Below, in pieces: positions 1-7,933 of a stretch of 59,383 nt of DNA. The stretch spans positions 1-59,383 of the forward strand of contig DSCM01000090.1 of assembly GCA_011049115.1 (NCBI GenBank). Reading direction: 5' to 3'. The stretch's first letter is position 1. The number at the start of each line of letters is the position of its first letter. The stretch comes from Pseudomonadota bacterium. GTDB lineage: Bacteria; Desulfobacterota; Anaeroferrophillalia; Anaeroferrophillales; Tharpellaceae. The notes under the pieces were generated by a model, which saw only the letters and a program-made list of their open reading frames with translations, was not told the origin of the DNA and ran no database searches. Position numbers and translations under genes: made by a program.

Positions 1-68
1 CATTACCAATAAGCAAACTTAAAATTTAACCATGAACATCAGTGCTTAACTTTATCTTGCAATCAGGG

Positions 69-116
69 TGATCAATTTTCGATAATCACAACTGGTCAAA
101 TTTCGGTTGTCATAAC
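69..116. repeat. Two 24-bp imperfect direct repeats, possible transposon end
   Basis: Two adjacent 24-bp units (69-92 and 93-116) match at 18 of 24 positions; each starts TGRTCAA and ends TCAYAAC. The surrounding 120 bp is AT-rich, unlike the GC-rich gene cluster that begins at 188. Multiple short direct repeats at a terminus are known from IS21-like elements, so this could be the end of an insertion sequence lying left of the window. No transposase is visible here, so the identity is inference. A short plus-strand frame ending at 189-191 (last residues TLPYRVGRGCD) follows and could be the tail of an interrupted gene; I cannot name it. Confidence 0.35.
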
Positions 117-187
117 TAGACGGTTCTGAAAAACGCCTCAGGCTGGAGCGAGGTCACCCTGCCCTACCGCGTCGGGCGCGGCTGCGA

Positions 188-2579
188 CTAGGAACGCGCG
201 GCCGCCAGCCTTCTTTGCAGAGCCGGCAGCACCCAGAGAACGGTCGGCAGGGCGCCGCCGACCCCGAGCAGCACGGTCAGGCCGATTGAATGCAGCGCCG
301 GATGACGGGCCAGAACCAGCACGCCGAAACCGGCCAGCGTGGTCAGGCCGGAAACCAGCACCGCCCGTTCGGTGCTGGCCCGGCGGCCGTGATAAAGCCG
401 GTAAACCATGAAAATGCCGTAATCGACCCCAAGACCGATCAGCAGAATCACGGCGACCAGGTTGAACAGATTAAAGGAAAGTCCCAGGGCCCCCATGCCG
501 CCGAACATCGTCAGCAGACCGGCCAACACCGGCAGCAGGGCAAGCAGCGCCTGGCCCAAATGACGCAGCAACAGCAGCAGGATCAGGCCGACGCTCAGCA
601 GCGCCAACCCGATAAAGCGTTTGAGATCGGCGGCGATCACCGCGCTGACCTCGGCGCTGAAAGCCTGCGGCGAAACCAGGTAAAGCGCCGAGGCCGGCCC
701 CGCTTCGGGAATCAGGGCCGGCAGGCCGGGACGATCGGGAACCAGGCTCAACAGCGTCACCTGATCCGGGCCTTCAGCCAGCAAGACCTCCAGCAGATCC
801 GAAAATCCCGCCCGCGCCCAGAACTCCCGAGTCAGGGGCGGCGGCGCTTGCGTCAGGGCGGTGAAAAAAGGCTGAAAAGCGTCGGCGGCGAAACCGAATT
901 CCGCGCCCAACCGCGCCAGCTCCCGGTGCAGCCCGGCCAAGCGCTCAGGCGACCAAAACGTCCGCCAGCGCCGTCGGTTTTCCCGCTGCGCCTCAAGTCC
1001 GGGCAGCACCGGCGCCAGACTGACGATTTCCGCCGCCGAAAATTCCCGGCGCAACCGTTCGTACAGCCGCTCATTGGCCGTCAGAGCCGCTTCAAGATCG
1101 AGCCCCCGAGCGAAAGCCAGGGCCCGACCGCGCAGATCCCCCCAGACTTCCCGCAGCTCGGCCTCCGCCCGCCGCAAATCCGCCGGCACCAGATTGACCT
1201 CGCGCAGATCCCCGACACAGTCAATCCGGCCCGCCGGTCCGGCCAGCAAACCCAGGCCGAGAACCCAGGCAAAAAGCAGCCGCCGGTCGCGGACCCGCCC
1301 CGACGCGACCGGGGCCGCGACCGGCGGCGCCGGCATTGGCGACCCGGACCCCAGAAAATGCGGCAGCACCAACAAGGCCAGCAACAGGGCCAGCAATACT
1401 CCGACTCCGGCGAACAGCGCCAGCTGCCGCTGCCCCGGCAGGCTGGAAAAAAGCTGGACCGCGAAAGCGCCGACCGTGGTCAACCCGGCTCCGAGCAAGG
1501 GACCGGCCAGCCGGGCCACGGTTTTTGCGGCGGACTGGTCCGCCGCCCGCAGGGCAAAATAAAGATGCAGGCCGTAATCCACGCCGACCCCAAGCAGCAC
1601 CGCGCCGAAACCCACGGTGATCGCGGAAAGCGACCCGCCGACCCAGCCGGTCAGAGCCAGGGCCGGACCCATGACCGCAAGCGGCAGCAAAAAAAACGAG
1701 CAGGGCCCGGCAGGAACGCAGAAAGACAAGAAAAATCAGGCTTAAAGCCGCCAGCGAAGCCCCGAGCACCACCACCATATCCCGCTGAATGGCGCCGGCA
1801 TTGGCGATCGTGTAACGATGGCCAATGCCGGCTGTCGCCGTCAGCCCCTCCGGCAGCGCGGCGCTTTGCCGTTCCAGTTCCCGATACAGCCGCAGGGAGC
1901 CGGCGTAATCGGTCAAGGGCACCGGCGTTTCCAGAAAAAGTAGGGTCTCACGGCCGTCGGCGCTGAGAAAACGTCCCTGCAGCAGCCGCCCCCGGGCAAC
2001 CGGATTAAGTCCCGACAAACGCCTAAACAACAGCTCGCGCAAAGCCAAGGGATCGCTTAGGATCATCTCTTTCTGCAGAAAGCCGGTCGGCTGCAGCAGC
2101 TCCCACCGGGCCCGGCCCAAGGCTTCACTTAGGGCCGGGCCACTCAGACGAGCCTCGATTTCAGCATAATCCGCGGCGTTAAAAAGATTGGCCCACTGAC
2201 TGCCGGCAAACGCCAGCAAGGCTGACTCGCGCCCCTCTCCGGGGCCGCCCAGCACACGGGTGAACAACGGCGGGCGCAGGCGGGCGGCCAAGGCGTCGGC
2301 GGCCTGCAAGAGCTCTGCGGGCTCGATGGCAGTGCGGCTGCGCAAACGCAGCACGATGCGCCGCGCCAGGGGAGCCTGGGACAGCAGCTTGAAATCAAGC
2401 GCCGCCCGGCCGCCCCGATCCGGCAACAGGGCGGCGGCGTCGGTGCTCAGAGGCAGACGCCAGAAAAACAACCAGCCGACGGCCAGCAACAGCAACCCCA
2501 GCCCGGCATACAGCCGCCGCCGCGCCGCCACCCCGGCATAAAGCCGCTCCAGCCGACGCGTAAAAAAAATTTTCGCCAT
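188..2579 (-). pseudogene. MMPL/RND-superfamily lipid exporter, frameshifted
   Basis: Predicted inner-membrane exporter of the MMPL family, of the kind found in aryl-polyene clusters (ApeM-like), which move lipids or lipid-linked products across the membrane. The N-terminal frame starts with ATG at 2579, has a membrane segment near residues 20-40, a large periplasmic region, and the first helices of a transmembrane block. The second frame continues with the motif GVGVDYGLHLYF, a second periplasmic domain, and a second helix block with GLGVDYGIFMVYRL. Together they give about 797 residues, the usual length. The frames join at a run of eight T on the coding strand (1689-1696); one T fewer restores a single frame reading VFLLPLAVMGPA. 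It could be a pseudogene, a consensus error, or a gene rescued by slippage. It is the last gene of the minus-strand cluster. Confidence 0.75.
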
Positions 2580-2638
2580 CGTTTCGCATGAACAGGCGTT
2601 TCTTAAAAAGGCAAGGGAGCGAAAAAAGGCGCGGTCGC

Positions 2639-2934
2639 TCAGGGTTCGGGGCGGTTGATCTCGACGGCTTGAAAATTAATGACCGTATAGTCGCCGCCGG
2701 CTTCATTGATCAACAGGCGGGTGACATGGCGACAGTCGGCGGCGAAGGTCAGCCGCAGGGAGAGAACCCGGCCGCCGCCGCTTCGAGACGCCGCTGAAAA
2801 CCTTCCAGCGTCAGCCGCTCCGACGCGCCCGGTTGTGCGAAAGCCGCCGAAGCGCCCAGGCAGGCCAGGCTCAAAAACAAAAACAAAGGCCCCCAAAACC
2901 GGCTCAGATTACCGGCCACGGCAAACTCCTTCAA
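2639..2934 (-). pseudogene. LolA-like periplasmic carrier, internally deleted
   Basis: Remnant of a LolA-like outer-membrane lipoprotein carrier, a usual partner of MMPL exporters in aryl-polyene clusters. The N-terminal frame starts at a TTG (2934) that overlaps the dehydratase stop. It has a signal peptide (about residues 14-33, ending AFAQ) and the typical beginning LTLEGFQRRL. The frame is then lost at a GCGGCGGCGGCC stretch (about 2768-2785). Another frame continues with a family-like C-terminus (VTRLLINEAGGDYTVINF) and stops at 2639. Together about 100 residues remain of the roughly 200 expected, so the middle of the beta fold is missing. The assignment rests on the signal peptide, the two ends and the context. 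Confidence 0.55.
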
Positions 2935-3391
2935 GGCAGACTCGACCCCGGCGGCGTCCAGAGCTTCAATTCGGCTGTGGCCAAGGTTTCCTCCCCCGCC
3001 GTGACCCGGGCCGCGACCACGAAAAAATCATCCACCCGGGCCTGGGTCTCGACCTCGACTCGACCTCCAGCGCCTCGCCCCCAAACGCCTTCCGCATACA
3101 GGAAAAACGGCGCACTCCGACCAGAAAGCCCAGCCCCGGGGCCCGGCCCGCCAGACGATCCCGGTAGCCTTGCAGACAGGCATAGGCCTGGGCCATCATT
3201 TCCAGCAGGACGACCTCAGCCAACCGCTCCGCTTCGGCGACAAAGACCGGAGCGACCCGGGCACCGGCCGCGACCCGGCCCCGACCGCTCTCGGGATCAC
3301 AGGCCAGCAGGCTATCGACCAGCAGCATGGTCCGGCGATGGGGAATCAGTTCCTCCGCCGGACAAGGCAACCGCATCCCGGCGGGCCGCAT
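2931..3391 (-). pseudogene. ApeP/FabZ-like 3-hydroxyacyl-ACP dehydratase, frameshifted
   Basis: Hotdog-fold dehydratase-like protein that would remove water from 3-hydroxyacyl-ACP in the lipid cluster. The family start LIPHRRTMLLVDSLL is clear, followed by LLEMMAQAYACLQGY and LGFLVGVRRF. The frame breaks inside a GGTCGAG repeat at about 3049-3068. Reading on in a shifted frame gives a normal strand-rich C-terminus (VETQARVDDFFVVAARV, then ETLATAELKLW) ending at 2931, for about 153 residues. Without the shift the protein ends at 2966 in an unlikely Arg/Pro-rich tail. The ATG start (3391) overlaps the tsaE stop (TGATG), and the stop overlaps the LolA-like start, so the genes are tightly packed. 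Confidence 0.7.
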
Positions 3392-3843
3392 CACAAAACG
3401 CCCCGCCGCACCTGGAAAAGGCGTTTTTCTGCTTCCAGAATTTCAATTTCAATGCCGATCAGATTCGTCGTCGGCAGCAAATCCAGGACCTTTTCCGGCC
3501 ATTCGATCACCAGCACTCCGGGAGCGGCGAGATAATCATTGAAACCCAGCTCAAAAAGCTCCTCGGCAGAGCTCAGCCGGTAAAGATCAAAATGATACAA
3601 GGGCAGACGCCCCTGGTACTCGTTGATCAGAGTAAAGGTCGGGCTGTTGAGATAATACCAGTCGGCGACCTCCAAGCCCCGGGCCAGGCCCTTGGTGAAC
3701 CAGGTTTTTCCGGCTCCGAGATCGCCCCGCAGGGTGACGATGTAAAGCTTTAACGCCACGAAGCCACGCGCCAGGGCTTCGGCAAAGTCCAGGGTCTCGG
3801 CCGGCGAAGAACTCAAAAAGGATGAAGCCGGCAATCGCTTCAT
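3391..3843 (-). CDS. tsaE: tRNA threonylcarbamoyladenosine biosynthesis ATPase TsaE
   Basis: TsaE is the ATPase that works with TsaB and TsaD to place threonylcarbamoyl on A37 of ANN-decoding tRNAs. The 150-residue protein has the family length, a P-loop LRGDLGAGKTWFTKGLARGL at residues 38-57, and the strand YHFDLYRL characteristic of TsaE. A conserved WPEK-type motif (VIEWPEKV) follows near residue 115. Its ATG overlaps the nnrD stop by four bases (ATGA), and its stop overlaps the next start, so it is translationally coupled. The reading frame is intact although both sides of this cluster are damaged. nnrD-tsaE pairing is common in bacteria; its location inside a lipid cluster is the odd part. 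Confidence 0.95.
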   Translation of the reverse strand: MKRLPASSFLSSSPAETLDFAEALARGFVALKLYIVTLRGDLGAGKTWFTKGLARGLEVADWYYLNSPTFTLINEYQGRLPLYHFDLYRLSSAEELFELGFNDYLAAPGVLVIEWPEKVLDLLPTTNLIGIEIEILEAEKRLFQVRRGVL

Positions 3844-5474
3844 GATGACGACCCCGGCGCTGAAAACCCCTCGGGGACGGACTTTTTCGCCTCTTTCGCC
3901 CGCTCCCGCAGGAAGCCGGACAGGGTCACGGGCAGGGCCCGGGCCAGTTCGCAGGCGGTAACGCCGCCGTGCCGACCGGCCGCCAGCAGCTCGTCGGCAA
4001 TCTTCCCGTGCAGGAAAACCCCGGCCTCGGCCGCCGCCCGCGCCGACAGCCCCTGGGCCAGAAAAGCGCCGATCATACCGGTCAACAGATCGCCCGCGCC
4101 CGCGGTCGCCAGCAGATGGTTGCCGCTGCGGTTGACGGCCAGACCGCCGCCGGCCTCGGCGATCAGGGTGCCCGCGCCCTTAAGCACGACCACCAGCCCG
4201 AATTTCGCCGCCAGTTCCCGCACGGCGGCGAGACGGTTATTCTGAACAGCACTGGCCGAGCTGCCCAGAAGGCGGGCCGCCTCGCCGGGATGCGGCGTCA
4301 GAATCGTCCGCGGCCGGGCCGGCGGCAGGATTTCCGGCGACCGGGCGAGCAGGGTCAAGGCATCGGCGTCCAGTACCGCCGGCAGCGGGCTTTGCCGCAG
4401 CAGCCCGGCGAGCAGAACCGCCGCCTCATCCCCGAGTCCCAGACCCGGACCCATCGCCAACGCGCTCTTCCCGCGCACCAGCCGTTCCAGTCGCGCCGGC
4501 GGCAGCGGGGTCGGGAAACCGGCGGCGTCTTCCGGCAGGGCCTCCAGCATCAGGGCCGGATTTAGGCCTTCCAGCCGAGCCGCGACCGTCGCCGGCAAGG
4601 CCAGGGTGCTGAGACCGCAGCCACAATGCAGTCCGGCCCCGGCGGCCAGCAGTCCGGCCCCGGATTTTCCCGGCCCCCCGGCCAGGGTCAGAAGATGACC
4701 GCGCCGGCCTTTATGCCCGTTCTCCTCCGGCTCCGGCAGTAGCTTGCCGACATAAGCGGCGGTCAGCAACGTCACCGCCTCCGGTTCGGCCGCGGCCCAG
4801 ATGCGCGGAATGCCGATATCGACAATCTCCACCCGGCCCGCGTATTCACGGCCGGGATAGATGAACAACCCGGGTTTGCCGAAACCAAAGGTCGCCGTGA
4901 CCGTGGCCCGCAGGGCCCGGCCCAAAGGACGGCCGCTGTCGGCATGCAGACCGGAAGGCATGTCGAGCGCCAGAACCGGACCGGAAAAGGCATTGCCGGC
5001 CGCGATAGCCTCGGCGTAAAGCCCGCCGACTTCACTGTTGAGACCGGTTCCGAGCAGGCCGTCGACCAACAACCGGCTGTTTTCGAACAGACCCGACCGC
5101 GCCCGCCAGGCCTGGGTGTCGGTAATCTCGTCGACCCGGCCGCCCAGCCGCCGAAAGGCCTCCAGATTAATTTTCGCATCGCCGCCGACGGCGGCGGCGG
5201 CAGCCAGCAGCAACACCCGCAGCCGGCGATAACCGGCCAGCAGCAGCACCCGAGCAACCACCAGGGCGTCGCCGCCGTTATTGCCCTTGCCGGCCAGCAG
5301 CAACACCTGATCGTCGAAACTTTGCAACCAGCCCGCCGCCTCAATCAGCCGCGCGGCGCCCCGACCGGCCTGCTCCATCAGGACCACTCCGGGAATGCCG
5401 ATTTCATGAATCGCCCGTTCATCCAGGGCGCGCATGCGGGCGGCCGGCAGAAGCTTGATCGATCCGTCCATCAT
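3840..5474 (-). CDS. nnrD: Bifunctional NAD(P)HX epimerase / ADP-dependent dehydratase
   Basis: Repairs hydrated NAD(P)H: the N-terminal YjeF domain epimerises R-NAD(P)HX and the C-terminal kinase-like domain dehydrates S-NAD(P)HX. The N-terminal domain (about residues 10-225) shows GKGNNGGDALVVARVL, the substrate loop, and LALDMPSGLHADSG. The C-terminal domain (about 245-525) shows GHLLTLAGGPGKSGA, LDADALTLL, TPHPGEAARLL and the catalytic NRSGNHLLATAGAGDLLTG region. At 544 residues it is full length. The ATG at 5474 follows CGGAGAAACA. It lies downstream of the acyltransferase with a 123-bp gap and overlaps tsaE. The combined symbol nnrE/nnrD is also used. Confidence 0.95.
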   Translation of the reverse strand: MMDGSIKLLPAARMRALDERAIHEIGIPGVVLMEQAGRGAARLIEAAGWLQSFDDQVLLLAGKGNNGGDALVVARVLLLAGYRRLRVLLLAAAAAVGGDAKINLEAFRRLGGRVDEITDTQAWRARSGLFENSRLLVDGLLGTGLNSEVGGLYAEAIAAGNAFSGPVLALDMPSGLHADSGRPLGRALRATVTATFGFGKPGLFIYPGREYAGRVEIVDIGIPRIWAAAEPEAVTLLTAAYVGKLLPEPEENGHKGRRGHLLTLAGGPGKSGAGLLAAGAGLHCGCGLSTLALPATVAARLEGLNPALMLEALPEDAAGFPTPLPPARLERLVRGKSALAMGPGLGLGDEAAVLLAGLLRQSPLPAVLDADALTLLARSPEILPPARPRTILTPHPGEAARLLGSSASAVQNNRLAAVRELAAKFGLVVVLKGAGTLIAEAGGGLAVNRSGNHLLATAGAGDLLTGMIGAFLAQGLSARAAAEAGVFLHGKIADELLAAGRHGGVTACELARALPVTLSGFLRERAKEAKKSVPEGFSAPGSSS

Positions 5475-5597
5475 TGTTTCTCCGTTGTTACGGCAAAGGC
5501 TTCTCGCCCAGGCTTGCGGTTCAGAGGGGAAAAGGCCTCTCTTTTCGCCCCGCGACCGCGCTGAAAAATGGGGCGCAAGCCTGATCCCAGCGCCCCC

Positions 5598-6344
5598 TCA
5601 CTGCGACGGGCCTGAGGGTTGTCGCAGGCGAGCCAACTCACGGGCCATGGTTTCCTTTACCTGCCGCCGCAGGCGGCGATGCCCCTCGGGCCCGGTAAAA
5701 TCGGCCGGATCAACGGCCGGCAGAGCCCGCAGGCAAATGGTGGCCGGTCGCAGCAACCAGCGGCCCGGCGGCAGCAAACAATCCGTACCCACAAGACAGA
5801 GGGGAATCACCGGCAGCCCGAGTTTCAAGGCCAGTAAAAAAGCCCCGGAATAAAAACGCTGCAGTTCACCGTCCCGGCTGCGATGCCCCTCCGGAAAAAA
5901 CAACAGCGAGCCGCCGGCGGCAACAATTTCCCGCGCCTGGACCAGGAGGTCGTCGAACGGCGCGCCTTCCACCTCCAGATAGCGACGAGCCAGGCGCACG
6001 CAAGCCGTATACCAGAAAAGCCGGCGAAAGGGCCAGCCGCGCACCGCGAAAGCAATATTGCTGTGCGGCTGCGCCGCCATGCAGTAGGTGTCAAAAAAGG
6101 AAAGATGATTGACCACGTACAGCACCGGCCCGGCCTCGGGCGCTGAGAAACCATCGACCTCAAAACGCACGAAGGGCGCGACCAGCAGCATCCAGCCGCG
6201 ACCGTAAAACCAGATAGAATGGCGCACGATGCGCGCCCGTGACCAGCCCGTGACCGCCTTCCAGAGCAGCAGCAACAAGGGCGCGACCAACAACAGACCG
6301 CACAAGGTCCAGAGCGCCAACAGCGGGTAGACCCAGAGGTTCAT
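5598..6344 (-). CDS. 1-acylglycerol-3-phosphate O-acyltransferase-like (PlsC family)
   Basis: Membrane-associated acyltransferase of the PlsC/LPLAT family. It has the catalytic HX4D motif NHLSFFDTY (His80, Asp85) and the second motif FFPEGHRSRDG near residue 150. A hydrophobic stretch at residues 7-28 would anchor it in the inner membrane. I chose the ATG at 6344 (248 residues) because GAGGG lies 8 bases upstream; an in-frame TTG at 6419 overlapping the ACP stop would add 25 residues without domain content. It sits directly downstream of the ACP, so an acyl-ACP donor is plausible. Within aryl-polyene-like clusters such enzymes attach the product to a lipid; that role is inferred. Confidence 0.9.
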   Translation of the reverse strand: MNLWVYPLLALWTLCGLLLVAPLLLLLWKAVTGWSRARIVRHSIWFYGRGWMLLVAPFVRFEVDGFSAPEAGPVLYVVNHLSFFDTYCMAAQPHSNIAFAVRGWPFRRLFWYTACVRLARRYLEVEGAPFDDLLVQAREIVAAGGSLLFFPEGHRSRDGELQRFYSGAFLLALKLGLPVIPLCLVGTDCLLPPGRWLLRPATICLRALPAVDPADFTGPEGHRRLRRQVKETMARELARLRQPSGPSQ

Positions 6345-6415
6345 TAAAACAACCCTCAGGCAGGAGGCGGGCGCGGTTTTCTCCCCGACCGCCGGCTCGA
6401 AAATACCGACGCGAC

Positions 6416-6682
6416 TCAAGGAACCAAGGTTTCACTTTTCCGCTTGCGCGCGAGCACGAAACGATGAATATCACCCAGGGTCCGAATCTCGCGCAGGCCC
6501 TCTGCATCCCGAATCTTGATGCCGAAAGCGCCTTCCAGAACCACGACCATATCGACAATATCAAGGCTGTCGAGCCCAAGATCAGCGAAGATCTCGGCTG
6601 TGGGCCGCAGCGCCGCTTCCTCCAGTTCAAACTCCTCGGCCAGGGTTTGATTGACCAGAGAGATGATTTCCGTATCCGTCAT
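6416..6682 (-). CDS. Acyl carrier protein
   Basis: Small acidic carrier of 88 residues. The 4'-phosphopantetheine site is the DSL motif with Ser39 (FADLGLDSLDIVDMV). It would carry the growing acyl or polyene chain for the neighbouring ketosynthase. The N-terminal helix and the loop before DSL match the ACP fold. The C-terminal basic tail LARKRKSE is somewhat longer than in housekeeping AcpP and suggests a cluster-specific carrier. It lies 24 bp downstream of the ketosynthase and upstream of the acyltransferase. No second ACP or ketoreductase is visible in this window. Confidence 0.95.
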   Translation of the reverse strand: MTDTEIISLVNQTLAEEFELEEAALRPTAEIFADLGLDSLDIVDMVVVLEGAFGIKIRDAEGLREIRTLGDIHRFVLARKRKSETLVP

Positions 6683-6706
6683 GTTATCCCCAAAAATCCA
6701 TTGATA

Positions 6707-7933
6707 TCAATGCCGGCCGCCGCCCAGCACCAACGAGCAGTTGACTCCGCCCAAAGCAAAATTATCTTTCAAAGCCAGAACCGCATCATGTTTTTCCACC
6801 CTCTGCAGCAGATGAAGCCCGGCAAAACGGGCATCGATCTCCTCCAGATTACGCGTCGGCCAGAATTCACCCCGATTCAGCATCGCCACCGTGGCGATGG
6901 TTTCCAGTGCGCCGCTGGCCGCCAGGGTATGGCCGAGATGGCCTTTCAGACTGCTGATCGGCACTCGCGACCCGAAAATTTCAGCCAGCGCCGCGGCCTC
7001 GGCGAGATCGCCTTTTTCAGTGGCGGTCGCGTGCGCGTTGACATAGCCAATCGCCAACGCCGGCACTCCGGCATTGGCCAGCACCGCGCGAATACATTTC
7101 TGCATGGCCGCCGCACTGGGCTCGGCAATGCTGCCGGTTTCGGTCAGCGTGGCGAAACCCCGCAATTCGGCCAGAATTTCCGCCCCGCGCGCCTGAGCCG
7201 CCTCCCAGTCTTCCAGAACCAGAATCCCGGCGCCTTCACCGCAGACCACGCCGTCGCGGCAGCGGTCAAAAGGCCGGGAGGCGGCGGCGGGATTGTCATT
7301 ATAACCAACGGAAGCGGCATTCATCAAATCAAAAGTGGCCGCCGCCAGCGAGTGAAACTCCTCGGCTCCGCCACAGACCATGACCTGCTGCAGGCCGCCG
7401 GCGATCATCTCGTATGCGTAGCCCAGGGACTGACAACCGGTGGCGCAGGCCGCCGCCGGAGCCAGCAGACGCCCGGTCAGACCGAAATATTGGGCCACGT
7501 TGGCAGCCGCCGAATGGTTCATGGTTTTAAAAAAGAGCGAGGTTTTCATGCGCGCGAAACTTTTATCGACCAGATAGTCGGCAAAAAAGCTTTCACTGGT
7601 TTCCAGACTGCTGATCGTACTCCCGATCGCGACCCCGCACTCGCCGTCGGCATAAAGACTTTCCGGCAGCCGCGCCTGGTCCAGGGCTTCCCGCGCGGCC
7701 AGCACCGCGAACAGCGACTGCCGTGACATGGAGCGCCGTTGGGCGCGAGCGATTTCCCGACCGTTAACGTCGGGCACCAGCGCCGCCAACTGCGTCCGCA
7801 GGCCGCCGTAAGCCGCCAGTCCGGGAACCGAGGTCACCGCGCTCTCGCCCGCGGCCAGGGCCTGAAGCAAGCGCGGCACACCGCGGCCAAACGGGGAAAC
7901 CGCCCCCATTCCGGTAATCGCTACCCGTCGCAT
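6707..7933 (-). CDS. Beta-ketoacyl-ACP synthase (FabF-type condensing enzyme)
   Basis: Condensing enzyme that extends acyl chains with malonyl-ACP. The 408-residue protein has a complete Cys-His-His triad: Cys163 in AAACATGCQ, His301 in NAHATATEKGD, and His335 in LKGHLGHTLAASG. The N-terminus VAITGMGAVSPFG and the motif GEGAGILVLED are typical. It overlaps the end of the upstream chimeric gene by 13 bases and precedes the ACP. Its context (ACP, acyltransferase, dehydratase, MMPL exporter) makes a specialised aryl-polyene-like or fatty-acid-like pathway more likely than housekeeping synthesis. It is the only intact ketosynthase here; its usual partner appears as the damaged gene upstream. Confidence 0.95.
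   Translation of the reverse strand: MRRVAITGMGAVSPFGRGVPRLLQALAAGESAVTSVPGLAAYGGLRTQLAALVPDVNGREIARAQRRSMSRQSLFAVLAAREALDQARLPESLYADGECGVAIGSTISSLETSESFFADYLVDKSFARMKTSLFFKTMNHSAAANVAQYFGLTGRLLAPAAACATGCQSLGYAYEMIAGGLQQVMVCGGAEEFHSLAAATFDLMNAASVGYNDNPAAASRPFDRCRDGVVCGEGAGILVLEDWEAAQARGAEILAELRGFATLTETGSIAEPSAAAMQKCIRAVLANAGVPALAIGYVNAHATATEKGDLAEAAALAEIFGSRVPISSLKGHLGHTLAASGALETIATVAMLNRGEFWPTRNLEEIDARFAGLHLLQRVEKHDAVLALKDNFALGGVNCSLVLGGGRH

Noticed and set aside
1689-1696. Programmed frameshift as the primary explanation for the MMPL gene
   Set aside because: Other nearby genes have similar homopolymer breaks, so decay or consensus error is simpler.
290-1966. Long plus-strand open frame (558 codons) opposite the MMPL gene
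   Set aside because: Gln/Arg/Pro-rich translation typical of the antisense of a GC-rich gene; the minus strand has clear family motifs.
6464-7726. Plus-strand open frame of 420 codons over the ketosynthase and ACP
   Set aside because: Antisense shadow; the minus-strand proteins contain full catalytic motifs.
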